The translations under genes and the position numbers were made by a program. Below the pieces are notes generated by a model. The model ran no database searches, was not told where the DNA came from, and saw nothing but the letters and a program-made list of their open reading frames with translations. Below, piece by piece: positions 1 through 11,026 of a stretch of 64,000 bases of DNA (its first letter is position 1; each line of letters begins with the position of its first letter). This DNA is from Areca catechu. Lineage: Eukaryota > Streptophyta > Magnoliopsida > Arecales > Arecaceae. Location of the stretch: assembly GCA_021397845.1 (NCBI GenBank), contig CM038052.1:44786949-44850948 (forward strand), read 5' to 3'.

Positions 1-1379
1 CACCACACTCCCAGCCACACTCCTAGTCCAGGGGGCGCCATATCCACATCCAGCAGCCTTTGGTCCCCACTCCACAGATGGCAACCTCCTTCTTTCATGC
101 ACTAGATAAAGAGAAGAGCACAAATCAAGGGGGCGGCCAAGACTTTCCCAAGTGACTCCAAGCAAAGAAGGGAAGAAGTTTTTCTTGGAAGAGAATATCA
201 AGGGGCGCCCATTACCTGCCAAAAACACCTAAAACAAAGATGGGAAGAGCCTTGACTTAGGGAGGAAGAAAAGGAGGAGTCCAAAAGAGTTCATCCAGGG
301 AAGGAAGAAAATTTTCTTGAAAAAAATCAAGCAAGGTGGCGCCATCTACCTGCCATTTATAACCCAAATCCTAATTTTTTGGTATTTTGGCCAACCATAA
401 GTAAGGGATTTGCCCTAATTTGGAGATCCCCTCCTTTAGTCCCACATGGGAAAATATGAAACCCTTCTCCCTTGTAAAGCATTATAAATTACATCCCTCT
501 TGTAAGTTGAGAAAAATCAATGAAGAAAAATTATTTTTGCTATTCTCTTGTGTTGAGTAACCTAGGTTTCTCTTCTTCCGCACTATTCTAAGTGTTGAGC
601 TCCGTGAGGGGGTAATCCGGGTTCCATTGGAGCCTTGAGGAGGTGAGAGATCTCCATCTTTATCCAAAACCCTAGGTTAGCCACTTGAAATTCCAAAACC
701 CTAGCCACCCTTCATTATTTTCAATCCATCGAACCCTAGATCCTCCCATCTCCCATGGCCTCTCTCTCTCTCTACAAGTCCAGGCCATCCACCTTCATCC
801 AGATCCAGTCCGGCTACTTCAGATCCAGAGCAAGTTCCAAGAAAAATCATATCAGCTTCCAGGAGAATCCAGTTTTCAGCAATTTCAATCTTCAAGTTCA
901 TCAACCTGGTAAATTCTTTCCTTGACTCTCTGATTCCATCAATTGTTTTTCTTCTCTTCCAGATCTTGAGTTCAGGAGAAGCCAACCCGCCAAAGGACCA
1001 GTACTGGAGGATCCATTGCGAAGAAATCTGAATCCGAGGATCCAACAATCTGCTCGGGAGAGTTCTTCCACCAAAATCTGTGAAGATCATTGTCTGGTTA
1101 GGTAAACCATCTCTTCTCTTTATTTCTGTTCTGCTGAAAGTTCGGAGCGAAATCCTAGGTCTGGGAGTTTCTCAACCCCCAGCGATCCGTTGCTTCTGAA
1201 CTACTCTGATACTTTAGTTTCCTTAAAATTGTGCTTTCAATTATCATATTAGTCTCTTTCAATGTTAGGTTAACTTTTCTTTGATTTGAAGCCAACTTCT
1301 ACAAACATATAAAAACAACAAAAAAATTAGTTAATCTTAATCTACTTCCGCATCGCATCCCTTTATTTGTTCTTCATCA
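1..1379 (+). repeat. 5' LTR of CHR-A1, partial
   Basis: It is collinear with 5088-6466 over its full length, with scattered substitutions only. It ends in TTCATCA at 1379, four bases before the PBS. TATAAATTA at about 483 is a plausible promoter TATA box, with the transcribed part of the LTR downstream. A short CT-dinucleotide run lies near 762-772. Confidence 0.9.
483..491 (+). promoter_or_regulatory. Putative TATA box in CHR-A1 5' LTR
   Basis: TATAAATTA is present in both LTR copies (again near 5571) in an AT-rich stretch, upstream of the presumed R/U5 part. Assignment rests on motif and position only. Confidence 0.45.
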
Positions 1380-1383
1380 TTTT

Positions 1384-1396
1384 TGGTATCAGAGCC
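1384..1396 (+). other. Primer binding site of CHR-A1 (initiator tRNA-Met type)
   Basis: TGGTATCAGAGCC begins four bases after the LTR end. This is the usual plant LTR-retrotransposon PBS complementary to the 3' end of initiator tRNA-Met. Confidence 0.92.
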
Positions 1397-2285
1397 CAGT
1401 CTAGGGTTTCTGATTTGCTTGCTTGCTTGTTTTGATTGTTTTCTCTTTTTATTTTGTCTGCTCGAAGTAGACTCCCCAGGACGTCCGGTCCTAGGAACTA
1501 AGCGAGGCGCAAGCCTCCTCCTCCCATTCCATGGGGTGTTCCTAGGGCGTGTAGGGGATCCATTGGGTTATAACTTCGTAGCAGGGATTATAAACGGGGA
1601 AGACAATCTAGTTGTAGCCCGTAATTGCCCTGTTATCTGAATTATTTCTCCCTGCATAAAACTCCGAATTGCATGATTTTTGCTTCGTTGAAACCAGTAT
1701 AGTTGAACCTATTTTCCATAATTTTTCTGTGATTTATTGGTTTCGGTAAAAATTCTGAGCATTAAAATACAACAACTCTGTTTTTTGTGTTCTGCAATTC
1801 AATTCTTTTTGGAGTGATCATCTCATAATTTACTTAAGGGCAATGGAGCATCTAAGATAAGGGGAGGAGTTGATTACCTCTCCTTAGCCCAAAACCACCA
1901 TCCAATCATTCGAACCTAGACCTAATTTAAAATCAGTTAGACCTAATTTGCCCTAGTGGGCTAGGGACACCAATTGGTCGGGTCTAGGCTAGTGTTGAGT
2001 CAGTTTGCCGAGTTATTCTGTGTGTGCTTAGCACTCAGTGTCTAGAACGGTGGTTCAGGGATCCATTCCCGAAGGACTTGTGTGCTGGTCCGCCTACCTG
2101 GCCAATCACTGATTGGTGTCTAGGATTGGCAATTAGGGACCTAACACTCCCCTTACACCTGCCTGGCTGAGTCCTGAGTTACTACAGGCTAGCTTGCCAC
2201 TCTAATTGGGCATCTAGTTTGGGCTCTAGGTCTAGTTAGCCCGTAGTCGTTCAGTTGAGTCTCATTTTGTGTGTTTGCTTGCATC
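1397..2285 (+). other. CHR-A1 untranslated leader
   Basis: There is no convincing ORF between the PBS and the gag-like ATG. The part from about 1860 is conserved with the leaders of CHR-A2 (minus strand, about 20200-20650) and CHR-B (minus strand, about 34290-34640), although those elements differ in coding content. It includes the inverted repeat at 2102-2116. It is a candidate for packaging or dimerisation signals. Confidence 0.7.
2102..2116 (+). promoter_or_regulatory. Conserved leader stem-loop CCAATC-ACT-GATTGG
   Basis: A perfect 6-bp inverted repeat with a 3-nt loop, preceded by the conserved GGTCCGCCTACCTGG. The same stem with a different loop is found in CHR-A2 (20369-20383, minus) and CHR-B (34396-34410, minus). 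Confidence 0.55.
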
Positions 2286-3959
2286 ATGTCTACCCGGAAT
2301 GGAGTACCCTACCAACCTGGTCAAACCCAACCTGATTTAGAGGCCATGGTTAGAGCTTTTACTGAGAGCATGAACAATTTAAGCCAGGATTTGACTGCTA
2401 CTGTTACCCAGTGTAAAGAACAAGTCCATGAGAATTTTACCCAGCTTAGGGATCAAGTCCAAGTCCTTGAGAAACGTAGACATCAAAATTGGATCCCTGA
2501 TCCAAAATTTAATAGGCCCCAACCTCATCCATACCAGGAGCCTAGGAGGACCTTATACCGTGATCCCGAGCATAACCTTAGGAAGCCTAACCATGATATC
2601 TATAGTGTGGATCGTGTCTATGAGAGGTCCTTACAATATTCTAGACCAGTCACTCAACAACCCAAGTCTTCTAGATCAAACCATTTAGATCCACACCCAT
2701 GCCCAAGTAAGGTCTCTACTAGCTTGAAACCCAGTGTGACCCAGGTTCCTATATCGCAAGAATGTTTGTTTTGTAGAGAAAGAGGCCATAAATCTAGTCA
2801 GTGCCCATGCATAGGACTGGCTTGTGCACAGCTAAGTGGTAAGAATCCTAAGGATGACATTAATGAGGGAGAACCCAAGCCTACCAATGAGGAAGAAAGG
2901 TTAGGTATGACAAGCCTAGAATCAGTTGACCCGATTACCACTGACCCGAAACCCATTGAAGATGGCATCGAGGAAGTATATGATGCTGGCTTGAGTCTAG
3001 TTGATGAATATGAGGGGGAAGAACTTGAAGAATGTGACATCGATACTATTGGTTCCTTACCTGAGGAGACCTTGGAGAGCAACCAAGTGGTAGGACCTAG
3101 TTCAGAAATTCAAGAGATTTGTGAGAATCAGATTCCTTTAGTCAAATACCCCCAGGAAGAACTCATAGTGTTAGCCCGAGCTATCAGTTCGTACCCTCTA
3201 ATGACAGTCATTCCCCAAGTACCAATTGAAGATCTTTGCACTGAACTGTTTAAGTTTGCCCACCCTATGGTAGATCCTCTCCTTAGGATGACTGAATCAA
3301 GCCTCTTACAATTGGACCTTGTCCCATGCCCAGCCACTAAGGTCTCTCCCGTAATCTCAGTTGAACATCCTTGTCTTGAGCGGATTGATTCTCCCAGTCC
3401 TGTAGAAGTCCTCCTTATGACCCCAGACTCCTTCCTTCGCATGACTGACCTACCCTTCTATAGAGTATACCTTTCCTCACCCATAGGTCAAATTTCAAGT
3501 CTTGAGGTCATCATCCATAGGCCCTTCCATGAATCATTCTTTAATCCATTTCTTGAGAAAGTGGATCATTGTTTGCTTAGAGAACAAACCTTAACTATTG
3601 CAATCACATGTCCTAGGCTACTCCCCGAACCATCTCTTGATCCATTCCTAGGAATAGCAAACTTTTCCTTTCGTAAGGATGACCAGTTGACACTCATAGA
3701 TCACCATTCAAACCTTCAGGTCACCACCTTTAATCAGCAGGTAATTCAAGACTCCACCTCATATTTCCTCCCTTTCTATAGGACTTCCAATGCTTCTTAC
3801 ACCATCCAAGTATACTTTGTCGAAGTCTTTAGAGTGAACCACGTGTCAGAACCTATTAGGTTTGCCACCTACTTCTGGAATACCTTATGGCACCTACTAG
3901 GCACCCATGATAAGTTTTCATGCTCTGCATGCCATCCTCCGACCCAAGGTCAAACCTAG
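2286..3959 (+). CDS. Gag-like fusion protein of CHR-A1 (gag N-terminus, zinc knuckle, integrase core fragment)
   Basis: The frame is open from 2271. I prefer the ATG at 2286 because the matching start in CHR-A2 (MTTRNG) is at the same place. The N-terminus (MSTRNGVPYQPGQ) resembles the start of CHR-B gag. A CCHC zinc knuckle, C-x2-C-x4-H-x4-C (CLFCRERGHKSSQC), lies near residues 159-172. An acidic stretch (EEVYDAGLSLVDEYEGEE) resembles the segment between knuckle and protease in CHR-B. The capsid core and the protease are absent. The last 40 or so residues (ATYFWNTLWHLLGTHDKFS) match the segment of a Ty3/Gypsy integrase core after the second catalytic Asp, but the short S-D-R-D-type motif is missing. 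The middle 250 residues are not recognised. It is an intact ORF in this copy, and CHR-A2 and CHR-A0 have broken versions. Function is unknown; RNA binding by the knuckle is likely. Confidence 0.72.
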   Translation: MSTRNGVPYQPGQTQPDLEAMVRAFTESMNNLSQDLTATVTQCKEQVHENFTQLRDQVQVLEKRRHQNWIPDPKFNRPQPHPYQEPRRTLYRDPEHNLRKPNHDIYSVDRVYERSLQYSRPVTQQPKSSRSNHLDPHPCPSKVSTSLKPSVTQVPISQECLFCRERGHKSSQCPCIGLACAQLSGKNPKDDINEGEPKPTNEEERLGMTSLESVDPITTDPKPIEDGIEEVYDAGLSLVDEYEGEELEECDIDTIGSLPEETLESNQVVGPSSEIQEICENQIPLVKYPQEELIVLARAISSYPLMTVIPQVPIEDLCTELFKFAHPMVDPLLRMTESSLLQLDLVPCPATKVSPVISVEHPCLERIDSPSPVEVLLMTPDSFLRMTDLPFYRVYLSSPIGQISSLEVIIHRPFHESFFNPFLEKVDHCLLREQTLTIAITCPRLLPEPSLDPFLGIANFSFRKDDQLTLIDHHSNLQVTTFNQQVIQDSTSYFLPFYRTSNASYTIQVYFVEVFRVNHVSEPIRFATYFWNTLWHLLGTHDKFSCSACHPPTQGQT

Positions 3960-4820
3960 AGAGCCGTAGTTTGTTAGGTTTAGACCTAGGGTTCCTTTGA
4001 ATAAAGTCCATTATTTAGGAATGCATCGTCAGTCGAGTTTAGGACATTGTCTCAGATTTTGGTTAAGTGAGAATACCAGGAGTTGGGATTTGTATTTACC
4101 CAGGACTAAATTTGCATATAATGTTTCGATCAATAGGTCTATAGGCTAGAGTCCCTTTGAAATTGTTCATGGATACAAGCCTCACACACCACTTGATCTG
4201 ATTTCACTATTAGTCCACACACACAAGTCTCTTGATGCACTTGCATAGCATGTAAAAGACTTGCATAAAGAAATTCATGCCAAAATAAATTTAAGCAATG
4301 AAACTTATAAGAAGTTGGCTGATTCTCAAAGGTGAGTCAAAACTTTTGTTGATGGAGACTATGTGATGATTAGGTTAAGGCCTAAACGGTTTCCTCCTGG
4401 AACCGTTAGAAAGTTACATGCTAGAGGAGCTGGACCATTTAGAGTGGTAAAGAGAGTATGATCCAATGCCTATGTGCTCGAGTTGCCTCCAGAACTAGGC
4501 ATTAGCTCTACTTTCAACATTACAGACTTAGTCGAGTACAGGGAGCCAGCTGTGATTCCTAGTGAGCCTTTTGAGCCTAACCCTATCATTGAGAGTGATC
4601 ACGACCCTGTGTGTCCACCAACAAACTGGCCTATGAGGAAAGAGCAGATTGAAAAGATCCTGGATGATCAGGTTATCTCTACTCGTAATCGAGGATACCA
4701 AAGGTACCTGGTCCGCTGGCAAGGAAGGCCAGATTCTGATGACTCTTGGATCTCCCGAGAAGAATTACAAGAATTGGACCCAGACCTCTTGGAGAGATAC
4801 CAGAGCCAACTTGAGCCTTA

Positions 4821-4835
4821 CTCGACAGGGTCGAG
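4821..4835 (+). promoter_or_regulatory. Pre-PPT stem-loop CTCGAC-AGG-GTCGAG
   Basis: A perfect 6-bp inverted repeat with a 3-nt loop, ending 21 nt before the 3' LTR. The same stem at the same spacing occurs at 7628-7642, at 17681-17695 (minus) and at 32897-32911 (20 nt). Confidence 0.6.
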
Positions 4836-4848
4836 TTCCTCCCACCCC

Positions 4849-4856
4849 GGGAGAAT
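4849..4856 (+). other. Polypurine tract of CHR-A1
   Basis: GGGAGAAT lies immediately before the LTR start TGGTGCGGG. The position is fixed by comparison with CHR-A2, where the equivalent LTR start abuts a perfect target-site duplication. Confidence 0.7.
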
Positions 4857-6466
4857 TGGTGCGGGCACCAGACTCAGAAGAAGACTTCAGAGCTCCATCT
4901 GGATCTCTGATTAACCTTGCCCGAAGAATTAGGGTTTTTGGTTTGTAATAAGAGTTGACTAGATCAACTCAATTTAGCTTGAGTCTACATTACCTGCATT
5001 TTTATTTTGTTGAGTCATGTTGACTCAGTAGTGGACTAGGGTTTCAACCGGGGATGTTACATTTTCTCCCAAGACCTGGCAAGTGGACACCACACTCCCA
5101 GCCACACTCCCAGTCCATGGGGCGCCATATCCACATCCAGCAGCCTTTGGTCCCCACTCCATAGATGGAAACCTCCTTCTTTCATGCACCAGATAAAGAG
5201 AAGAGCACAAATCAAGGGGGCGGCCAAGACTTTCCCAAGTGACTCCAAGCAAAGAAGGGAAGAAGTTTTTCTTGGAAGAGAATATCAAGGGGCGCCCATT
5301 ACCTGCCAAAAACACCTAAAACAAAGATGGGAAGAGCCTTGACTTAGGGAGGAAGAAAAGGAGGAGTCCAAAAGAGTTCATCCAGGGAAGGAAGAAAATT
5401 TTCTTGAAAAAAATCAAGCAAGGTGGCGCCATCTACCTGCCATTTATAACCCAAATCCTAATTTTTTGGTATTTTGGCCAACCATAAGTAAGGGATTTGC
5501 CCTAATTTGGAGATCCCCTCCTTTAGTCCCACATGGGAAAATATGAAACCCTTCTCCCTTGTAAAGCATTATAAATTACATCCCTCTTGTAAGTTAAGAA
5601 AAATCAATGAAGAAAAATTATTTTTGCTATTCTCTTGTGTTGAGTAACCTAGGTTTCTCTTCTTCCGCACTATTCTAAGTGTTGAGCTCCGTGAGGGGGT
5701 AATCCGGGTTCCATTGGAGCCTTGAGGAGGTGAGAGATCTCCATCTTTATCCAAAACCCTAGGTTAGCCACTTGAAATTCCAAAACCCTAGCCACCCTTC
5801 ATTATTTTCAATCCATCGAACCCTAGATCCTCCCATCTCCCACGGCCTCTCTCTCTCTCTACAAGTCCAGGCCATCCACCTTCATCCAGATCCAGTCCGG
5901 CTACTTCAGATCTAGAGCAAGTTCCAAGGAAAATCACATCAGCTTCCAGGAGAATCCAGTTTTCAGCAATTTCAATCTTCAAGTTCATCAACCTAGTAAA
6001 TTCTTTCCTTGACTCTCTGATTCCATCAATTGTTTTTCTTCTCTTCCAGATCTTGAGTTCAGGAGAAGCCAACCCGCCAAAGGACCAGTACTGGAGGATC
6101 CATTGCGAAGAAATCTGAATCCGAGGATCCAACAATCTGCTCGGGAGAGTTCTTCCACCAAAATCTGTGAAGATCATTGTCTGGTTAGGTAAACCATCTC
6201 TTCTCTTTATTTCTGTTCTGCTGAAAGTTCGGAGCGAAATCCTAGGTCTGGGAGTTTCTCAACCCCCAGCGATCCGTTGCTTCTGAACTACTCTGATACT
6301 TTAGTTTCCTTAAAATTGTTCTTTCAATTATCATATTAGTCTCTTTCAATGTTAGGTTAACTTTTCTTTGATTTGAAGCCAACTTCTACAAACATATAAA
6401 AACAACAAAAAAATTAGTTAATCTTAATCTACTTCCGCATCGCGTCCCTTTATTTGTTCTGCATCA
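4857..6466 (+). repeat. 3' LTR of CHR-A1
   Basis: It starts TGGTGCGGGCACC and ends TTCTGCATCA (1610 bp). Its last 1379 bp match 1-1379. TATAAATTA near 5571 is the TATA candidate. The last codons of the chromodomain frame lie in its first 58 bp. It ends at 6466 and is followed directly by CHR-A0 gag-like sequence. Confidence 0.88.
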
Positions 6467-6982
6467 CCTGAGGAAACCTTTGGTAAAGAAAAGATTATTG
6501 AGCCTAGTCCTGAACCATCAGAACAACCAAAATTTAGTGAGGACTTGGTTCCCGTAAGACAATGCCCTCAGGAAGAACCCAATACTTTAGCTTCGACACA
6601 AGAACTCCTTCAGTTACCTGAGAAGAATCCAATCATTATTTTAGAAGACTTTTCCGATGACCTTCAACTACCTAGAAGCATCTCGCCCGTAGATCAATAT
6701 TCAAATATTAAGGTCATCATGAGTAACCAAGGTCTGTTTCAAGATTCTCCTAAATTACCCCAAGACTCGGATTCCTATTTCCTGCCTTTCCTTAAGTCTT
6801 ATCCTAATTTTAGAGCCATCAAGTTTCATTTTGATGAGATTACTAGGTTGCATGAGCATTTAAAGCCTATTCCTTTTGCTACCTACTTTTGGAAAATCTT
6901 ATGGCATTTGTTAGGAACCCATGGTAAATTCTCATGTGCATACCAGACCAGGGTCAAACCTAGAGAGTCATTAATCTGTTAG
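6467..6982 (+). pseudogene. Gag-like/integrase-fragment ORF of CHR-A0, C-terminal part
   Basis: The open part from 6545 gives 145 residues ending in ATYFWKILWHLLGTHGKFS, equivalent to the CHR-A1 C-terminus and to a Gypsy integrase core segment with the same missing S-D-R-D-type motif. Sequence between the two CHR-A copies is well diverged, so the deletion is older than both. The N-terminal part lies upstream of the CHR-A1 insertion, outside the window. Confidence 0.7.
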
Positions 6983-7720
6983 GTTTAGGCCCTAGAGAGT
7001 CCAATAAAATTCCTCTCAATAAAGATGCCTAGTTCAGTCTGCATTTTGTAAGTGCTTGTGTAAGTTTCTGAGTCTGCTGAGTCCTATGCATAGCATGTTG
7101 AGGATTTGCATCATGAAATAAATTTGAGCAATGAATCCTATAAACATAGGACTAATTCAAGAAAGAAAGTCAAGGAATTCTATGAGAGAGATCATGTTCC
7201 CATCCGGGACTTTCAAGAAACTACATACCCATGGTGCAGGCCCCTTTAAAGTCCTAAAGAAGATTAGATCTAATGCTTACATATTGGAATTACCTTCAGA
7301 CCTAGGTATCAACCCGACCTTCAATGTCTCAGACTTAATAGAATATAAGGAACCCATGATGATACCTAGTGAGCCTTTTGGGCCTGACCATATTTTTGAG
7401 AGTGAACCATTACCCGAGTATCCACAAATAACCATTCCTCAAAAATGAGAGAAAACTGAACAAATCCTGGATAATAAGATTGTCACTACCAGAAACAAGG
7501 ATTACTATCGATATTTGGTCCATTGGCAAGGGAGACCAAAATCTGACGACTCCTGAATCGCTAGAGAGGACCTGCAATGACTGGACCCGGACTTATTTGA
7601 ACAATATCAAAGCCAGGCTGAACCATACTCGACAGGGTCGAGTTCCTCCCACCCGGGAAGAATTAGTGGGGGCACCAGGCTCAGAAAGAAGAAGCTTCAA
7701 CTAATACGAAGTTCTTTATG
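6983..7720 (+). pseudogene. Integrase tail and chromodomain of CHR-A0, frameshifted
   Basis: 7131-7448 covers the GPY/F module (HGAGPFKVLKKI) and the linker (LELPSDLGINPTFNVSDLIEY). After a stop near 7446 the chromodomain continues in pieces, with recognisable RYLVHWQGRPKSDDS and further stops near 7556 and 7577. The first 150 bp (6983-7130) hold only a degenerate stretch of the integrase core. Not functional. Confidence 0.68.
7628..7642 (+). promoter_or_regulatory. Pre-PPT stem-loop CTCGAC-AGG-GTCGAG of CHR-A0
   Basis: Identical to 4821-4835 and also 21 nt before the LTR start, although the surrounding coding frame is broken here. Confidence 0.55.
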
Positions 7721-8910
7721 GATTGAGACTAGGAACTCAAGTCTCGTATGAGTCCTGTATGTTTATTGAGTCCTGTTTTATTTTCTTTTGGGGTTTTAAA
7801 GTTCAATTAGAATTCAATCAAGAGTTCAATTAGAGCCAATTAGGCTTTGTACTGAGTCAAGTTCAAGAGCTACTTGAAATTAAGCCAGACCAGCTTAACT
7901 TGGAATGCCACATCATCATGGACCACCGGTGCCAACTCATCACCAAAGGACGTCACATCACCTTTGCCATGTCATCTCCAAGGGGCGCTATGGAGAAGGA
8001 TGTGCCATGTCACCATGCCACCTTGCCACGCCACATCATTGCCACCTCACCTGCCACGTGGCATCATTCAAATTTTAAATTACATGAAAGCTACAAGTGG
8101 TCGACCAAGGAGTGTTTTCAAATTCAAAGGAGGTTGGCCAACTCCATCCACAAATCATGCAACCAGCTCCACCAAATCCTCCACCAAATCCTCCACATTT
8201 CATGTAACCCCCCTAATATTTCTCCATGATATGGGGAATTTCAAATTGATTGAAAGGCCATTAAAAGCCTCTTGTACGCCCATGGTAAAAAAAAAAAAAA
8301 AAAAGCTTTTTTGGATGAAATGAAATTTAAGTGAAGTAGTAGTTGAAGAAGGTGCTTTTTTGGTAGTATCCTCTTGTTTTCTTTGGGTGTATTTGATTTT
8401 CTCTTCTCAAGCTTTCAAGTGTCCAATGCCAACATCCACCTCTAGGGATCCATGCCTCCATTGAAGTTCCCTTGCCTGTTTGGTTTCTTTGTTTTGATAT
8501 CATTCAAATTGGTCCCAGTCTAACCCGTTCATTATGCAGGATCCTTCTACGATTCGGAGTTCAAGAAAGGGTTCTCTTGCCAAAGATCAATGTTGAATGA
8601 AACTAGTTTCTTTGGAATGCCAATCTTCCACTTCAGGGCTAATTCGTCTAAGAGCTTCAATGGATCTACTAGGGAGTGATCATCTTGGGTAAATAACACC
8701 TCCTAATCTCTTAAGTCTGAGTTATTGAAGATCATTGCTAAGGTTTAAATTCAATATTCATTAGCCCTAATCTTCTCTAGGATTTAAATAACTACATCAC
8801 GGCGTAAGTTCCAAATTTCAATGCTCCTTCCATAGCTTTACCTTAGTACTTTTGATCTGAAATTTAGTACCTGTTAATAGGCTTCATTGCTCTCATTTCT
8901 CACTCCATCA
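7664..8910 (+). repeat. Presumed 3' LTR of CHR-A0 (right end uncertain)
   Basis: It follows the purine tract GGGAAGAAT and begins TAGTGGGGGCACC, the CHR-A LTR start with TG changed to TA. No second LTR copy is in the window, so the end is a guess. Contents include GCCACATCA-rich sequence near 7900-8060 and an 18-nt A run near 8287. No gene was seen. Confidence 0.45.
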
Positions 8911-9453
8911 TTTAGATTGCATTCTCTTCATCGTGCCATTTCAAGCAATCAATTTGGCTTGGGATTGGGGTGTGTAGAAGTTGATTAAGTTAAGTTGAGT
9001 CAAAATGCTGAATGTAGCAAAAATCAATGAATTAGGGTTTTAGTCAATACAAAGTTTGACATAGATTTTGATGCAGAAAAAAATAAAAAAAAATTTGAAA
9101 CAGAGGATGGACGATGATTATGATGCATACCCAATTTGATGCAGAATAAAAATCATATGATAATAGAAACCTAGGGTTTTCTGGACTCCTACAGAAATTA
9201 TCAGGATTCTGTTAGGGTTCCTATTATGCTGAATTTTAGAGAATTAGCATTTCACTAAAAATAATTAAAAATTTTTATAATTACTAGGACAGAAAAGGGG
9301 ACATTTAACACAAATTTCACAAAAAAATAAAATGTTTATGATGCCAAAATCAGATAAAAACTAGACACCTAATGCAGTGGATAGAACACAAAAATTAGGG
9401 TTTATGAGTGCAAAGCAAATAAAAACTATCCTAAACCCGCTCTGATACTAAAC
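8911..9453 (-). other. Leader remnant of CHR-C
   Basis: AT-rich sequence without ORFs, lying on the internal side of the PBS at 9439. Its base composition and the recurring TGATGCA and CCTAGGGTT motifs resemble leaders of the other chromovirus-like elements. The junction with CHR-A0 somewhere between about 8900 and 9300 was not located. Confidence 0.35.
9439..9450 (-). other. Primer binding site of CHR-C
   Basis: On the minus strand it reads TAGTATCAGAGC, one base different from the initiator-Met PBS, three bases after the LTR terminus at 9454. Confidence 0.65.
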
Positions 9454-11026
9454 TGATATGGGATGACTCTAAGACTGATAAACATGCATAAAAAATAGTA
9501 AAATAATTTTTTTGTGATTTTTATAAATTTATTTATAGGCTAGATTCTCAAAATAAAGTAAGAACTAGCGGAAAGACTAGCAGTGCAAAGAATCATCAGG
9601 TTGCAGGCATACTCATGCAAACCAATGAAATATCCAAGACTCGAGAGTTAAGAAACTCCTGGTTTAAGATAGTTTATCTTCATCAAAATCAGATAATAAG
9701 AGAAGGGAAGGTTTTTTACCAGTCAAAGATTAAAATTCAGTAGCAGCAAGGGTCACTCACAACTCTGATCGAAGCCTGGAAGAAGAAGCCTTGTTTCCCT
9801 TGAATCTGAAGGCTGATCTAGGCGGTCCAGGCAGCAAAGAAGGCCTCCTCAGGGAAGGAGAAACACCTCGAGGATCCTACAAGCATCAAGGTTAATCAAG
9901 ACAGTAATTAAAAAATAAGAAATGGAATTATGGGTTGAAAGGAATCAGGATTAGGGTTAGAAGATGGCTATTTGAAGCTTGTTGAAGATCTTCTTGCTTG
10001 GCGACCTAGGGCACTCCTTCTTGGACGTATGAAGGCTTGGATGGCAGTGATTTATGGCATAGAAGGAAGCTAGGGCAGCAAGGAATTCGTCCAAGCACAA
10101 AAACACAATCCAAAGAACCAAAACAAAACACTAGCACAAGGCAATAACTCAAAATTTTAGCAAGTTGTATTCATAAGAAAGAGATGCTTACAAGATGGGA
10201 AGGGGTGGGGTATTTATAGAGTTCCTATGCCCTCACTAACCATGGTTACACTTGGGTTACATGTCCTCTTCCAAATTGGAATACAAGTCCTTTCCTAGCT
10301 AGGTTAGAATTACAAAGTTTAAAAGGATTAGAAATCCCAACTAGGTTAGGAATAAACTTGGTTTCTCCTTCTTCTCTTCAACTTGGACTTGGTCAAACCT
10401 CTTTGGATGTGGTCAACACTTCAAGGATGCCTAGGGGGCCATGTTGTACCTCTAGGAGCAGCAAGAGGTCAGCCCAAAGGGGCTTGGGTGCATGGGTTTG
10501 GGCCTTTGGAAGCTAGGGTGGCCTGGTAGCCTGGTAACAGGAATATTTCCTGGAATCTTGCTCCTTAATGGCTTGGGCTTGGCACCTGGGCTTGATTTCT
10601 TTGGACTGGGATGCAGGTTGACCTCTAGAATCATGGATGCCCTAGTTAAGGAATAAGCTCTGGCATCTGGGGAGGAATCTGGGCATCTGGAGGATATTTA
10701 GAAAGAATCAGGATTTCTGGAAGCATCTTGGATCTTGGGTTGTCACACAAAATCCAATGGGCTGATGTAGCGGCCTCTGACTCTTGGATGTGGCCTGGTG
10801 AAGCTCCAAAATAGGGTGACCTCCTCTCTTGTATAAAAATTGGGCTCATACTGGACTCATAATTGATGTACATGACTCAAAATACTGACTAGGTTGAGGG
10901 TTGAGACAAATCAACTAACCTCAACTTATTACAGGACTCAATTCTAGTTGATTACAAAATTTGACACATGGCTAGGTAAGCCAAATATGGCCTAGTAATC
11001 TATGTCTAATCCTAGTTCTCCCATCA
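9454..11026 (-). repeat. 5' LTR of CHR-C (minus strand)
   Basis: On the minus strand it starts TGATGGGAG at 11026 and ends CCCATATCA at 9454 (1573 bp), giving matching termini and an adjacent PBS. TATAAATA at 10218-10211 (minus) is a good TATA candidate. No second copy is in the window, so the boundaries rest on the termini and the PBS. Short minus-strand ORFs near 10452-10873 are not recognised and are taken as chance. Confidence 0.6.

Larger units (their letters stand above)
3960..4914 (+). pseudogene. Integrase C-terminal half with chromodomain, CHR-A1, degenerate
   Basis: Translation in the frame from 4021 gives the end of a Ty3/Gypsy integrase core (SWDLYLPRTKFAYN, then SPFEIVHGYKP), followed by the GPY/F module (RKLHARGAGPFRVVKRV) and a chromodomain (RGYQRYLVRWQGRPDSDDSW). 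In-frame stops occur near 4149, 4228, 4333 and 4458. From 4474 the last 146 codons, which hold the chromodomain, are open. The reading frame runs past the PPT and about 58 bp into the 3' LTR, a pol/LTR overlap known in chromoviruses. Upstream pol domains are missing. A chromodomain normally directs integration to heterochromatin by binding histone marks; here the catalytic domain is absent. Confidence 0.8.
1..6466 (+). mobile_element. CHR-A1: non-autonomous chromovirus-derived LTR retrotransposon (5' end outside window)
   Basis: Two LTR copies, 1-1379 and 4857-6466, flank a 3.5-kb internal region with a PBS at 1384, a gag-like ORF and an integrase tail with chromodomain. Position 1 corresponds to about position 5088 of the 3' LTR, so roughly 230 bp of the 5' LTR lie outside the window. 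Protease, reverse transcriptase, RNase H and the N-terminal half of integrase are missing, so any mobility would need proteins from another element. The 3' flank (CCTGA at 6467) enters a related older element, CHR-A0, inside its gag-like region; the other target-site copy is off-window. CHR-A2 is a second copy of the family. Confidence 0.88.
6467..8910 (+). mobile_element. CHR-A0: older relative of CHR-A1, 5' part displaced by the CHR-A1 insertion
   Basis: Directly after the CHR-A1 LTR the sequence encodes residues like those around 3056 onward in CHR-A1 (PEET, then a PQEEP motif), then the same integrase tail and chromodomain, and then LTR-like sequence from 7664. It is the element into which CHR-A1 inserted. 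The right end is uncertain; CACTCCATCA at 8910 is one candidate LTR terminus. Confidence 0.7.

Noticed and set aside
8287..8304. A-run as the tail of a SINE or processed pseudogene.
   Set aside because: No target duplication, no tRNA-like head and no gene-like sequence upstream; it fits within LTR sequence.
7874..8323. 149-codon ORF with a run of Lys at the end.
   Set aside because: It lies in the presumed CHR-A0 LTR, overlaps another frame of similar quality, and ends in an A-run; no domain.
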